Source of the DNA: Perlabentimonas sp034003245
GTDB taxonomy: Bacteria; Bacteroidota; Bacteroidia; Bacteroidales; Tenuifilaceae
Reading direction: 5' to 3'
NCBI GenBank assembly: GCA_034003245.1
Contig: JAVEYY010000002.1
Span: forward strand, 145,466-209,465
DNA length: 64,000 nt
This document shows, in pieces, positions 17,282 through 26,928 of the stretch; position 1 is the stretch's first letter; each line of letters begins with the position of its first letter. Under the pieces are notes generated by a model that was not told where the DNA came from, made no database searches, and was given only the letters and a program-made list of their open reading frames with translations. The translations under genes were made by a program, and so were the position numbers.

Positions 17282-19909
17282 ATGACTTCAGGTGAGGCTA
17301 GACAGGCGTTTTTAGATTTTTTTAGGAGCAAAATTCATCAAATTGTGCCCTCGGCACCCATGGTGGTGAAAAACGACCCCACCCTTATGTTTACCAATGC
17401 TGGCATGAACCAGTTCAAGGATATTTTTTTGGGAAACACTGAGCCCAAGCACAGGCGGGTGGCTAACTCCCAGAAATGCCTCCGCGTTTCGGGGAAACAT
17501 AACGATTTGGACGAAGTGGGACACGACACCTACCACCACACCATGTTCGAAATGCTTGGCAACTGGTCGTTTGGCGATTACTTTAAGCGCGAGGCCATTG
17601 AGTGGGCGTGGGAGTTCCTGGTTGATGTACTTAAAATTGATAGCTCGAATCTGTACGCCACAGTGTTCGAGGGTAGCTCAGATGATGGTTTGGAGATGGA
17701 TACAGAATCGTTTGACCTGTGGGCAAAGTACCTGCCTCGAGAGCGAATTCTGAAGGGTAACAAGAAGGATAACTTCTGGGAAATGGGCGATTCGGGACCA
17801 TGTGGCCCTTGCTCCGAAATACATATCGACCTGCGAAGCGCCGATGAGAGGGCAAATATCTCTGGAAGAGACTTAGTAAACCAGGGACACCCTCAGGTTG
17901 TTGAGATATGGAACCTCGTTTTTATCCAATTCAATCGCAAAGCCGATGGTTCGCTAGAGGGTCTTCCCGCTAAGCATGTAGATACTGGAATGGGTTTTGA
18001 GCGCCTCTGCATGGCCCTTCAGGGAAAGCAGAGTAACTACGATACAGATGTTTTCCAGCCATTAATTCAAGAAATTAGTCGCTTGTGTGGTATTTCGTAT
18101 GGCAATTCTGCCAAATCGGATGTGGCCATGCGTGTGGTAGCCGATCATCTTAGAGCAGTATCGTTCTCCATTGCCGACGGCCAACTCCCTTCCAATGTGA
18201 AAGCAGGATACGTAATTCGCCGAATTCTTAGGAGGGCCGTAAGGTATGGGTACACATTCCTAAATTTTCACGAGCCATTCATCAATAAGTTATTGCCCAT
18301 TCTGGCTAAACAAATGGGGCCATGGTTTCCTGAACTCGAGGCACAGCAAGAACTAATTACTAAGGTAATTTTCGAGGAGGAGCAATCGTTCCTTCGTACA
18401 CTGGAAACAGGAATTCGATTACTCGATGGAATTATCGACAAAACCAAAGCCACAGGTAAAAACCAGATTTCAGGTCACGATGCCTTTATCCTTTACGATA
18501 CCTATGGGTTCCCCTTCGATCTAACAGAACTTATCCTCCGCGAACACAACATGGTGGTAAGCAAGGACGATTTCGAGAAGGAGATGCAGGTGCAAAAGGA
18601 TCGCTCGCGAAGCGTTGCAGCGGTAGAAACCCACGATTGGGTTGAGGTAATTCCTTCAACCGAAACACAGTTCATTGGGTACGATTCCCTGAAGGCCGAG
18701 ATTAGAATTACCCGTTACCGCACAGTAAAACAGAAAGGGGCTGAGCAATTTCACTTGATTTTCGACAAAACTCCCTTCTACGCCGAATCGGGTGGGCAGG
18801 TAGGTGATATGGGAAAAATTTCCAGCGATTCTGAAACCATTTCCATTCAGAATACAATAAAGGAGAATAATCTAATTATTCACCTGGTGAACAAACTACC
18901 TCTTGATCCACAGAAAGTTTTTACTGCAGAGGTTGATGTTGAAAAGCGCATGAGTACGGCCAATAACCATACAGCAACGCACTTGCTACACAATGCCCTT
19001 AGGCATGTTTTAGGAGTTCACGTGGAGCAGAAGGGTTCTTTGGTGCATCCCGATTACCTCCGATTCGACTTTGCCCATTTCCAAAAAATGACCGATGAGG
19101 AGATTCGTCGGGTTGAGATTTTGGTTAACCAGGCTATTAGAGCAAACACCTTGATTGATGAGCATCGCGATGTTCCCATGGAGAATGCTCAGCAGATGGG
19201 AGCCATAGCATTATTTGGGGAGAAGTATGGCGACTCCGTTCGAGTGATTCGTTTTGGCGATTCGGTAGAGTTATGCGGAGGCACACACGTTACAGCAACA
19301 GGGAATATTGGTCTTTTCAAAATAGTATCCGAAGGAGCAATATCAGCAGGGATTCGTAGAATTGAGGCTATTACAGCACAAAAAGCCGAAGAGTTTTTGT
19401 ATCAGCAAGTCGATGGCATTAAGCATCTCAAGAACATACTTGGTAATCCTCCTGAGCTAAGTCCTGCCATAGAGAAACTCGTAAGTGAGAATGCTGGGCT
19501 GCGCAAGCAAATTGAGCAGTTTACCAAGGAGCAGGTTAAAACTATCAAAAACTCACTTAAAGCAGCTTGCGCCGCAGGTAATGGCGCAAACATTATTGCT
19601 CATAAAGTTGAACTCGACAATGCAGAGGCCATTAAGGATTTGGCCTACCAGCTTCGCAACGAGGTGGAAAATCTTTTTCTGGTTCTGGGCGCAGATCTGG
19701 GCGGCAAGCCCTTACTCACCGTAATGATTGCGGATTCTGTTATTGAGTCGAAAGCTGCTAATGCCTCAACAATTATCCGCGAGGCAGCAAAGGTGATGCA
19801 GGGAGGTGGAGGCGGACAGCCATTCTACGCCACTGCAGGCGGTAAAAATCCTCAGCAGCTCGATGCTGCGATTGCAAAAGCCGTGGAGTTATTCGAGTCT
19901 TTATCGTGA
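17282..19909 (+). CDS. alaS: Alanyl-tRNA synthetase
   Basis: The 875-residue protein is full length for bacterial AlaRS. The class II catalytic core opens with TSGEARQAFLDFFRSK and FTNAGMNQFKD; the tRNA-recognition domain follows. The editing domain carries HTATHLLHNAL and CGGTH, the metal-binding histidines and cysteine that clear mischarged Ser and Gly. The C-terminal domain ends with the glycine-rich GGGGGQPFYATAGG, as in other AlaRS proteins. It charges tRNA-Ala in the cytoplasm. It is transcribed away from the M23 genes and ends at a strong hairpin shared with the TlpA-like gene. Confidence 0.98.
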   Translation: MTSGEARQAFLDFFRSKIHQIVPSAPMVVKNDPTLMFTNAGMNQFKDIFLGNTEPKHRRVANSQKCLRVSGKHNDLDEVGHDTYHHTMFEMLGNWSFGDYFKREAIEWAWEFLVDVLKIDSSNLYATVFEGSSDDGLEMDTESFDLWAKYLPRERILKGNKKDNFWEMGDSGPCGPCSEIHIDLRSADERANISGRDLVNQGHPQVVEIWNLVFIQFNRKADGSLEGLPAKHVDTGMGFERLCMALQGKQSNYDTDVFQPLIQEISRLCGISYGNSAKSDVAMRVVADHLRAVSFSIADGQLPSNVKAGYVIRRILRRAVRYGYTFLNFHEPFINKLLPILAKQMGPWFPELEAQQELITKVIFEEEQSFLRTLETGIRLLDGIIDKTKATGKNQISGHDAFILYDTYGFPFDLTELILREHNMVVSKDDFEKEMQVQKDRSRSVAAVETHDWVEVIPSTETQFIGYDSLKAEIRITRYRTVKQKGAEQFHLIFDKTPFYAESGGQVGDMGKISSDSETISIQNTIKENNLIIHLVNKLPLDPQKVFTAEVDVEKRMSTANNHTATHLLHNALRHVLGVHVEQKGSLVHPDYLRFDFAHFQKMTDEEIRRVEILVNQAIRANTLIDEHRDVPMENAQQMGAIALFGEKYGDSVRVIRFGDSVELCGGTHVTATGNIGLFKIVSEGAISAGIRRIEAITAQKAEEFLYQQVDGIKHLKNILGNPPELSPAIEKLVSENAGLRKQIEQFTKEQVKTIKNSLKAACAAGNGANIIAHKVELDNAEAIKDLAYQLRNEVENLFLVLGADLGGKPLLTVMIADSVIESKAANASTIIREAAKVMQGGGGGQPFYATAGGKNPQQLDAAIAKAVELFESLS

Positions 19910-19921
19910 AATTGGTTAAAT

Positions 19922-19951
19922 AGAAAAAAGGGGCGAGAGCCCCTTTTTTCT
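19922..19951. terminator. Bidirectional terminator between alaS and the TlpA-like gene
   Basis: AGAAAAAAGGGGC pairs with GCCCCTTTTTTCT around a GAGA loop, with T-runs in both directions. It lies 12 bases after the alaS stop and 18 bases after the convergent gene's stop at 19970. Confidence 0.9.
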
Positions 19952-19969
19952 AGTATATATTTGATAATA

Positions 19970-21070
19970 TTAGTCAAGTAGTTCAGCAAGTTTTTTGGCC
20001 AACTCGTCGCCACGAAGGTTTTTAGCAATAATCTTTCCATCGGGGCTAATAAGCAAACTGGCAGGTATCGATTGAATTCCGTACATCTTTGCTACGGGGT
20101 TTTCCCATCCAGTGATATCCGAAACTTGTGACCATGTCAATCCATCGGTTGCAATGGCATCGAGCCACTCCTGCCTGCGGCGATCGAGAGATACGCCAAA
20201 GATATCAAATCCCTTATCCTTATACTGGTTGTAAAGGTTAACTAGATTTGGGTTCTCGCGACGACAAGGGGTACACCAGCCAGCCCAGAAATCAAGAAGG
20301 ATGTAGTTTTTGCCAGTAAGCGTAGAAAATGTGATTAGGTTGCCATCGGGGTCGGGATGGGTGAAATCCATAAAAGGTTGCCCCACAGCAGTTAATCGCT
20401 CCACATCAATCTTCTCGTTAAGCGCTTTCACAAAGGGTGACTCCTGAATGCTTTTTGGAAATTTTGCCACAATGCTTTCTAATTCGGTAAACTCAACATT
20501 GCCAGCAAGTTGGGTAAGAACAATGTAGGCCGATAACACAGAGTTGGTATTGGCAAGGGCAAATGCTTTAACCGATTCCATCATCTTATCGCTTTCTGCC
20601 ATAAACTCATCGCGGAGTTCAGTTTCCATCTCTGGCGTTAGTGTTCCGTCCATGGCAGCCATTTGAAATTTTTGCTGAATGGCCATAAGGGGTTGCGATG
20701 CTTCTTCTTGTAGCGTGTTAAACTCTTTAAGCAAGTCTTGAGTTGCTGATCCCTTAATATCACTTGATATGATATTGTCGATATTCCCTGTAATGGTGAT
20801 TTTGGAACTCTCGAGGAAAAGGATTAGTCGATCCTCAGGCGAACTGAAATCGATGGCAAAAATATCGGGAACGGATATGTTGCCCTTGAATTCGAATTTT
20901 CCACCCATCATCATCGTAGAATCTACGTTGATAAGTTCGTTGTCCTGCATGGTTTTTAAACGTACCATTTGGTCGGTTGCCCCCTCAATGGTACCAGTAA
21001 TTTTGTACTCGTCCGATGAGCACGAAATAAGCAGAAGTGCTGCTGAAGCAATTGCTAGTAGTCTTTTCAT
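19970..21070 (-). CDS. TlpA-family thioredoxin-fold lipoprotein
   Basis: From the ATG at 21070 the protein has 366 residues and begins with a lipoprotein signal (MKRLLAIASAALLLISCSSD; lipobox LISC). A DUF4369-like beta domain follows (about 25-130), then a helical linker, then an AhpC/TlpA thioredoxin domain with the redox motif AGWCTPCRRENP (CxxC as C-T-P-C). The cis-Pro loop is IQSIPASLLIS. It should act as a periplasmic disulfide reductase or isomerase anchored by lipid. The start was chosen over one eight codons upstream because only this one gives a proper lipoprotein signal. It may be co-transcribed with meaB, 41 bases upstream. Confidence 0.92.
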   Translation of the reverse strand: MKRLLAIASAALLLISCSSDEYKITGTIEGATDQMVRLKTMQDNELINVDSTMMMGGKFEFKGNISVPDIFAIDFSSPEDRLILFLESSKITITGNIDNIISSDIKGSATQDLLKEFNTLQEEASQPLMAIQQKFQMAAMDGTLTPEMETELRDEFMAESDKMMESVKAFALANTNSVLSAYIVLTQLAGNVEFTELESIVAKFPKSIQESPFVKALNEKIDVERLTAVGQPFMDFTHPDPDGNLITFSTLTGKNYILLDFWAGWCTPCRRENPNLVNLYNQYKDKGFDIFGVSLDRRRQEWLDAIATDGLTWSQVSDITGWENPVAKMYGIQSIPASLLISPDGKIIAKNLRGDELAKKLAELLD

Positions 21071-21111
21071 TTTACTTTTTTTGGTTGATAACAAATTATG
21101 GTGATTTATGT

Positions 21112-22200
21112 TTAAAGTGATTTGTAGAATTCCAGAACCCTCTTGGCGGCTGCAAATGAGCTTATTCGGTCGTTGAGCACATCCTTTTCGGCGTTTGCTA
21201 GAACTTTCTGCACCTGATGGTTATTGAAAAGATCATCCTTCAAAGATTCTGTAATAGATTGAAACATCCAGTACTTTGATTGGTTCAATCGTCGGTTTTG
21301 AAAAAAACTTGATTGCTTTGTTGTGCTTACGTAATCAAGTATTTCGTCCCAAATACCATTTATACCATCCTTGGTTACCGAAGAGCAAGTTTTTACCCTT
21401 GGAAGCCAACCCGACTCGGGCTTGGGGAATAGGTGCAGAGCGTTCTCGTACTGAACCTTTGCCATATTAGCCTTTTGCACGTTTTCGCCATCGGCTTTGG
21501 TAATGGCTATCAGATCGGCCATCTCCATTATTCCGCGTTTAATACCCTGGAGTTCGTCGCCAGCACCTGCCAACATAAGCAGGAGAAAGAAATCGACCAT
21601 TGAGTGCACAGCGATTTCGCTTTGTCCAACACCCACAGTCTCTATAAATATGGTGTCAAATCCAGCCGCTTCGCAAAGGATAATCGATTCGCGGGTTTTT
21701 CGGGCTACGCCACCCAGCGAACCAGCCGACGGTGATGGGCGAATAAAGGCGTTGGGATCGTTACAAAGTGTCTCCATCCGGGTTTTATCGCCTAAAATGC
21801 TGCCCTTGCTGCGCTCGCTGCTGGGGTCGATGGCTAGTACAGCTAACCGTCCACCTGCGCAGGTAATGGTACTTCCTAGCGCTTCGATAAAAGTGCTTTT
21901 CCCTACACCAGGAACTCCTGTAATCCCAATCCTAATCGATTTTCCAGCATGGGGGAGGCATTGCTCAATGACGCGCTGGCCTAACTCAAAATGGCTAGGC
22001 AACGAACTTTCAATAAGCGTAATAGCCTGACTTAAGATAGAAATATCACGGTTTAGTATTCCATCTACATATTGATCCAATTCAAGTGGCTTACGCTTAT
22101 GTTGTTTTAAGCGTGAAATTACATTGCTATTTACTGATGGGGGTTGTTCTACTCCTGGATTTACAGTTAGTGCAGATTTAAAACCATCCTTTTTAGTCAT
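21112..22200 (-). CDS. meaB: MeaB/ArgK-type G3E GTPase, methylmalonyl-CoA mutase chaperone
   Basis: From ATG 22200 the protein has 362 residues. Motifs are complete for the family: P-loop GVPGVGKSTF, switch segments DPSSERSKGSILGDKTRM and RPSPSAGSLGG, Walker B IETVGVGQSE, and base recognition ITKADG. MeaB guards the cobalamin cofactor of methylmalonyl-CoA mutase, which works in propionate or succinate metabolism; the mutase genes are not in this window. A longer start at 22239 adds a hydrophobic stretch not typical of the family and was rejected. Confidence 0.95.
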   Translation of the reverse strand: MTKKDGFKSALTVNPGVEQPPSVNSNVISRLKQHKRKPLELDQYVDGILNRDISILSQAITLIESSLPSHFELGQRVIEQCLPHAGKSIRIGITGVPGVGKSTFIEALGSTITCAGGRLAVLAIDPSSERSKGSILGDKTRMETLCNDPNAFIRPSPSAGSLGGVARKTRESIILCEAAGFDTIFIETVGVGQSEIAVHSMVDFFLLLMLAGAGDELQGIKRGIMEMADLIAITKADGENVQKANMAKVQYENALHLFPKPESGWLPRVKTCSSVTKDGINGIWDEILDYVSTTKQSSFFQNRRLNQSKYWMFQSITESLKDDLFNNHQVQKVLANAEKDVLNDRISSFAAAKRVLEFYKSL

Positions 22201-22284
22201 GATGAAAATTAGATAGAATAACGCGGCTAAGGTAGACATTTTTTGACTAAAGGCAGCAAGAGGCTAATCTAATGCTAAATGTCC

Positions 22285-24831
22285 TTAAACCCTAACGCCA
22301 AACACAACTATATCGTCAATTTGCTCTATGGCACCCCGCCAGCTGAGGTGTTCCTGGTGAAGTATCTCTTTTTGCTCCTCCATGGGCTTGTGGTGAATGT
22401 CGAGCAGCAGTTGCTTAAACCTTTTCGACATGAACTTTCGACCATCTTCTCCTCCAAACTGATCGGGGAAACCATCGGAGAACATGTAGAAAACGTCTCC
22501 TGCTTGAAGATCAATCTCGTGGTTTGTGAAGGGCTTATGATCTGTAATATGAATTGCAACAGGCATCTTGTCGGCCTTGTATTCAATTACCTCATCGTTT
22601 CTTATTAGGATAAGTGGATTGTATGCTCCAGCCCATTCCAATTTCATGTTTTCCAAATCGAGCATGCTTAGCGAGATATCCATGCCATCCTTTTGCTCAT
22701 CTTTTTTTCCAGTTTGCGAAAGGGTGAGCTTAACGAATTCCCTAAGCCTGTTCAATATCTCTGCGGGCTGCATAATGCCCTCCTTGTTTACAATTTCGTA
22801 AAGGAACGACACCCCCAGCATGCTCATAAAAGCACCTGGTACACCGTGTCCAGTGCAGTCGGCTGCCACCAAAACCATCTTATTCCCAAGGCGCGTAAAC
22901 CAGTAAAAGTCTCCACTAACGATATCTCGGGGAAGAAAAAGCACAAAGTGCTCCTGAAGCGCTTCGGATAATATTGTGGGCGATGGCAAAATTGCTGTTT
23001 GTATGCGGCTCGCATATCGGATGCTGTCGGTTATCTCCTGTTTTTGGTGCGATATAAGCTCGTTTTTCTCCTCAAGTATTTTGTTGGCCCTTTGTTTTTG
23101 CCTAACCATATTTATAAGTAGCATGGCAAAGGCTAAGATAACAATTATACCACCAATGGATATGGCAATTGTAAGGCGTTGGCGTTGAATTACGGAGTGC
23201 TGAAGTTCACGCTCGTTGTTTAAAAGTTTAATCTCTTGCTCCTTCTTCTCGGTCTCGTATTTGGTTTGCATCTCGGTGATAATCTTTTGACTCTGCTCCG
23301 AGAAGAGTTCATCTTTTATCTGATTGAAGGCTTTGATATGTTTAATGGCTTTGGGTAAGTTACCAATTTCTTCGTAAACCTTTGCCAGTCGCTGATGTGC
23401 ATGTCGCATCATATCCTTAGTGCCTAGGTTAGTGAAAATCCTTAAGCATTGGCTTAGGGTTTGCTCCGCATTCTCAAAATCTTTAATTCTTGAGTAGTAC
23501 TCACCATAGTATAATAGTACTAAGGCAATATCTGGTTGGCTATTGGTTTCGCGAGCAATGCGTAGGGCTTTATTAAAGTGTTGAGTAACCTCGCTCCAGT
23601 TACGCGTGTAAATTAGGTGTGTACCCAGATTAATGTTTACGTTTATTATTTCCTGCTTCTGTTCCTCCTCTTCAAAAATCTTAAGGGCTTGCCTGTAGTA
23701 TTCAAAAGTTTTATGGAAAGCTTCTCTAATGGTATCGGGAGGCAGGAGTATTAAGGAGTCTTCCCAGAACTCACCAAACCGTGACACAAATTCATTAACA
23801 GCCAGATTAGAATAGGTGTTGGCAATGTTATTAAGCGATTCAGCAATTTTTCGGTTATCCTTATTGCCCTGATGAATTTCCAAGGCAACTTCGTGGTAGC
23901 TAAGGGCTCGACGGTAGTTAACCTCGTTTTCTTCAACAGAGAGCAAACTTCTCGATAGGCTGATGTAAACCAAACCTATCTCCGTACTATTTGCGGCAAT
24001 TGACCGCTTATCGTTAAGCTGTTCGGAGTATTTTAAACTTTTCTGATATTGTTCTAGGGCTAATTGGTAGTTACCAATGGTTCTGTGGGTTCGCCCCAGC
24101 ATATGGTGCGAGGCGATCAGGCTTTCGAAATCGTTTATAGATTCCTGAATCTCAATGCCCTTCAGGTAGTACTCAATAGATTTTTGGTAGTTGGCCATAT
24201 CGTAGTACTGACGGCCCAGAGTAAAGTATACGTTGATTAGACATTTGGGATCGCCAATGGGAGCCACAAGGTCTAGGGCTTGATAGCATAGTTTAAGGGC
24301 CTCATCTTGTTCGTAGAGTCTATTATGGATTTCGGATAAATTTAATAAAGCTTCGGCTTGTTCCAACTTGTCGTTAGCAATCACAGCTATTTCGTACGCT
24401 TGTTGAGAGTATTGTTTCGATTTCTCAAGCGAATCTTGATAATAGTAAGATGTGCCAATATTTCTTAGTATTTCAGCAGTTTTTTTGTTGTCGGAAAGTT
24501 CTTTGGTAATCTCTAGCGCATCGAAAAAGTAGGTGAGCGATTGTGCTTCGTTGTAGCTAAGGAAGTAATATCTTCCAATGGCAAAAAGTGCTTCGGCTTG
24601 TCCTTTTCTATCTTTCTGCTTAGAGGCAGCCTCATAAGCTTGATTTGCGTACAGTAAACTCCTCTCATTATCCCTAAAGAGTTGGCTTATCTCTATTAAA
24701 ATACTTATCCGATCAGCATCTTTTGACTTGTCGAGCACTTGTAGCAGGCTATCTACTTTGCCGGAACTTTCCTGCCCAACAGTAAAATTAGGGATTATTA
24801 TCAGAAGGGTAAATAAAAATCTACGTAGCAT
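22285..24831 (-). CDS. TPR-transmembrane-SpoIIE (PP2C-type) serine phosphatase
   Basis: The 848-residue protein has a signal peptide (cleaved near NFTVGQ), about ten tetratricopeptide repeats over residues 30-520 (for example AEALFAIGRYYFLSYNEAQS, AEALLNLSEIHNRLYEQDEA), a coiled coil, one transmembrane helix near 560-585 (ISIGGIIVILAFAMLLINMV), a second coil (ILEEKNELISHQKQEITDSI) and a C-terminal SpoIIE domain (RDIVSGDFYWF, ADCTGHGVPGAFMSMLG, FYMFSDGFPDQFGGEDGRKF). The metal-binding Asp residues are in place. The TPRs would face the periplasm and the phosphatase the cytoplasm. Such proteins usually dephosphorylate an anti-anti-sigma-like STAS protein, but none is adjacent. Confidence 0.93.
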   Translation of the reverse strand: MLRRFLFTLLIIIPNFTVGQESSGKVDSLLQVLDKSKDADRISILIEISQLFRDNERSLLYANQAYEAASKQKDRKGQAEALFAIGRYYFLSYNEAQSLTYFFDALEITKELSDNKKTAEILRNIGTSYYYQDSLEKSKQYSQQAYEIAVIANDKLEQAEALLNLSEIHNRLYEQDEALKLCYQALDLVAPIGDPKCLINVYFTLGRQYYDMANYQKSIEYYLKGIEIQESINDFESLIASHHMLGRTHRTIGNYQLALEQYQKSLKYSEQLNDKRSIAANSTEIGLVYISLSRSLLSVEENEVNYRRALSYHEVALEIHQGNKDNRKIAESLNNIANTYSNLAVNEFVSRFGEFWEDSLILLPPDTIREAFHKTFEYYRQALKIFEEEEQKQEIINVNINLGTHLIYTRNWSEVTQHFNKALRIARETNSQPDIALVLLYYGEYYSRIKDFENAEQTLSQCLRIFTNLGTKDMMRHAHQRLAKVYEEIGNLPKAIKHIKAFNQIKDELFSEQSQKIITEMQTKYETEKKEQEIKLLNNERELQHSVIQRQRLTIAISIGGIIVILAFAMLLINMVRQKQRANKILEEKNELISHQKQEITDSIRYASRIQTAILPSPTILSEALQEHFVLFLPRDIVSGDFYWFTRLGNKMVLVAADCTGHGVPGAFMSMLGVSFLYEIVNKEGIMQPAEILNRLREFVKLTLSQTGKKDEQKDGMDISLSMLDLENMKLEWAGAYNPLILIRNDEVIEYKADKMPVAIHITDHKPFTNHEIDLQAGDVFYMFSDGFPDQFGGEDGRKFMSKRFKQLLLDIHHKPMEEQKEILHQEHLSWRGAIEQIDDIVVFGVRV

Positions 24832-25024
24832 CGATATGGTTATTTTACACCAAAGTAAGTAAAAAAAAGCATACTAAGGTTTAAAAACTCATAAAACTTA
24901 GATTTTTTTGAAGTAACACTTGGTAGTTGCCATTAGTTTTAGATTATAATTCTGTATTGGGTAATTTGTATTCTCTAGGAAAGAATCTTTATTTTGGTGA
25001 ATAGCATGGAACATTTCCCTGTGT

Positions 25025-25055
25025 TTTGTGTTTTGTTGAATTGTGACTAATTTTG
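25025..25055 (+). promoter_or_regulatory. Bacteroidota-type promoter of the zinc importer operon
   Basis: TTTG (25025-25028), 19 bases, TAATTTTG (25048-25055). Both boxes match; the start codon at 25084 is 28 bases downstream. No clear Zur-type palindrome was recognised beside it. Confidence 0.6.
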
Positions 25056-25083
25056 GTTGCGCTTAATTCTCAAATAAAGTTTT

Positions 25084-25968
25084 ATGAAAAGATTACTTTT
25101 AACTGCGATACTTTCTTCTATACTAATGGCTGGTTGCGTAACTCATAACGAACCCGATTCCAGGCTAGGGGTTGTGGTAAGCATATCGCCCCAAAAATAT
25201 TTTGTTGAGCGCATTGCCGATACTCTTGTGCGGGTTGAGGTGATGGTGCCTGCGGGATCGAGCCCCGAAACATACGAACCCACAGCATCTCAGCTAAAAT
25301 CGCTCAGCCATTCCGCAGTCTATTTTTCATTGGGCTTGCTCGATTTTGAGATATCGATGCTTAAAAATATTCAAAAGCAAAATCCCAACCTTCTGGTTGT
25401 GGATCATTCAAAGGATTTGAGTTTGCTCGAGGGAGTTTGTATTGGGCACCATCACCATGGTCACTCTCATAGCCATGGTAACGATCCACACGTTTGGAGT
25501 TCGCCTGCTGAAGTTAAAAAAATGGTGGGAGCTATCACTAGCGTTTTAGTAGAAAAGTTTCCCCAGCATGCTTTAGTTTTTAACACCAATGCTCAAACGT
25601 TTCTAAGCGATATCGATTCGTTGGATGTTCATATTCAGCGCGAGCTAGCCAGCACTCAATCAAAAAAGTTTTTCATATTCCACCCTGCGCTTACCTACTA
25701 TGCAAGGGATTATGGGCTAACACAGGTTTCGCTCGAGGAGGACGGAAAAGCACCCTCAATGAAACACTTTAAATCAGTTCTAGGCTCTGCTCGTCAACAA
25801 GGGGCAAACACAATCTTTATCCAAAAGGAATTTGATGCTAATACAGCCAAAACGGCTGCTGCCGATATTGGAGGAAAAGTTGAGGTGATTGACCCCTTGG
25901 ACGAGAACTGGTTAAAGAATATGTACCATATAACGGATATGCTTAGTAGTGCTTTGAGAGGGGAGTAG
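25084..25968 (+). CDS. Metal (zinc/manganese) ABC transporter substrate-binding lipoprotein
   Basis: The 294-residue protein has a lipoprotein signal (ILMAGCVT) and the cluster A-I fold of ZnuA/TroA proteins: SISPQKYFVERIAD, PAGSSPETYEPTASQ, DPHVWSSP, FHPALTYYARDYGL and the final metal Asp region EVIDPLDENW. A short histidine-rich loop (GHHHHGHSHSHGND) sits where zinc-binding ZnuA proteins carry their charged loop, favouring zinc over manganese. It delivers metal from the periplasm to the permease. The ABC ATPase and permease genes follow on the same strand. Confidence 0.93.
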   Translation: MKRLLLTAILSSILMAGCVTHNEPDSRLGVVVSISPQKYFVERIADTLVRVEVMVPAGSSPETYEPTASQLKSLSHSAVYFSLGLLDFEISMLKNIQKQNPNLLVVDHSKDLSLLEGVCIGHHHHGHSHSHGNDPHVWSSPAEVKKMVGAITSVLVEKFPQHALVFNTNAQTFLSDIDSLDVHIQRELASTQSKKFFIFHPALTYYARDYGLTQVSLEEDGKAPSMKHFKSVLGSARQQGANTIFIQKEFDANTAKTAAADIGGKVEVIDPLDENWLKNMYHITDMLSSALRGE

Positions 25969-26045
25969 ATGTGGCAAATTATTAATGGTTGAAGGTTTTT
26001 GTTGTTCTAAATGTGAAGTAACTGATTAGTTATATAAAAGAGTAA

Positions 26046-26792
26046 ATGTCCAAAATATTAGAAATTGTTTCAGCATCGGTAGGATATGGTCCTGATGTCA
26101 TCCTAAAGGATGTTAATCTTACCATTTCCGATTTTGATTTTATTGGTGTAATTGGACCCAATGGAGGCGGGAAAACAACGCTACTAAAGCTCCTTTTGGG
26201 CGAGTTAAAGCCCATTAAAGGTAAAGTAACGCATTACCCATTAACCCCCAACGAGGCACTTTTTGGATACCTGCCACAGATGTCCACCATCGATAAGCGA
26301 TTCCCAATAACCGTTTTGGATGTTGTCCTATCAGGACTTCTGGGTAGGCGTGGAGTTACTGGTCGTTTTACATCTAACGATAGAAAATTGGCAACCGATA
26401 TGCTTAATCGAGTAGGTATTGAAAATCTTAAGGGAATGGCCATTGGTGAGCTATCGGGCGGTCAGCTGCAAAGGGCATTTTTAAGTCGAGCCCTAGTTTC
26501 GCATCCCCGGTTATTAATTCTAGACGAGCCCAACACATACGTCGACAACAAGTTCGAGAAGGAGCTCTACGAGTTGCTTAAGGAGTTAAATAAGGAGATG
26601 GCCATCATTATGGTATCGCACGACTTGGGAACTATTACTTCGCACGTTAAAACCATAGCCTGTGTTAATAGAAATCTACACTACCATCCATCAAATACAA
26701 TAACCTCCGATCAGCTTGCAGCCTACGATTGTCCAATTCAAATTATTGCACATGGTCCAGTTCCCCATACTGTTTTAGGAACTCACACCTGA
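26046..26792 (+). CDS. Metal ABC transporter ATP-binding protein (ZnuC-like)
   Basis: The 248-residue ATPase has Walker A GPNGGGKTTL, Q-loop GYLPQ, signature LSGGQLQRAF, Walker B LLILDEP and the switch His in VSHDLG. The Mn/Zn-type signature agrees with its place between the binding lipoprotein and the permease. It powers uptake at the inner face of the membrane. The gap to the substrate-binding gene is 77 bases. Confidence 0.95.
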   Translation: MSKILEIVSASVGYGPDVILKDVNLTISDFDFIGVIGPNGGGKTTLLKLLLGELKPIKGKVTHYPLTPNEALFGYLPQMSTIDKRFPITVLDVVLSGLLGRRGVTGRFTSNDRKLATDMLNRVGIENLKGMAIGELSGGQLQRAFLSRALVSHPRLLILDEPNTYVDNKFEKELYELLKELNKEMAIIMVSHDLGTITSHVKTIACVNRNLHYHPSNTITSDQLAAYDCPIQIIAHGPVPHTVLGTHT

Positions 26793-26928
26793 CCTTGTTA
26801 GCCGGCAACGGACGGAGGTCCCTCTCGTTAGTAAGCCAGACAGGTGAAGTAGGCAGGCCGACATCCAACAACGGAGAACTAACAACTAACAACTTACAAC
26901 TCCAGACTTACAACCGATAACTCACAAA
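26793..26928. other. Intra-operon gap with low-complexity AAC-rich sequence
   Basis: The 136 bases between ATPase and permease start with a GC-rich segment (GCCGGCAACGGACGG and AGGCAGGCCG) and go on to an irregular array of AACTAACAACTTACAACT type. The style matches the low-complexity gaps at 57.6-62.9 kb. No promoter or terminator was recognised; transcription probably runs through. Confidence 0.5.
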
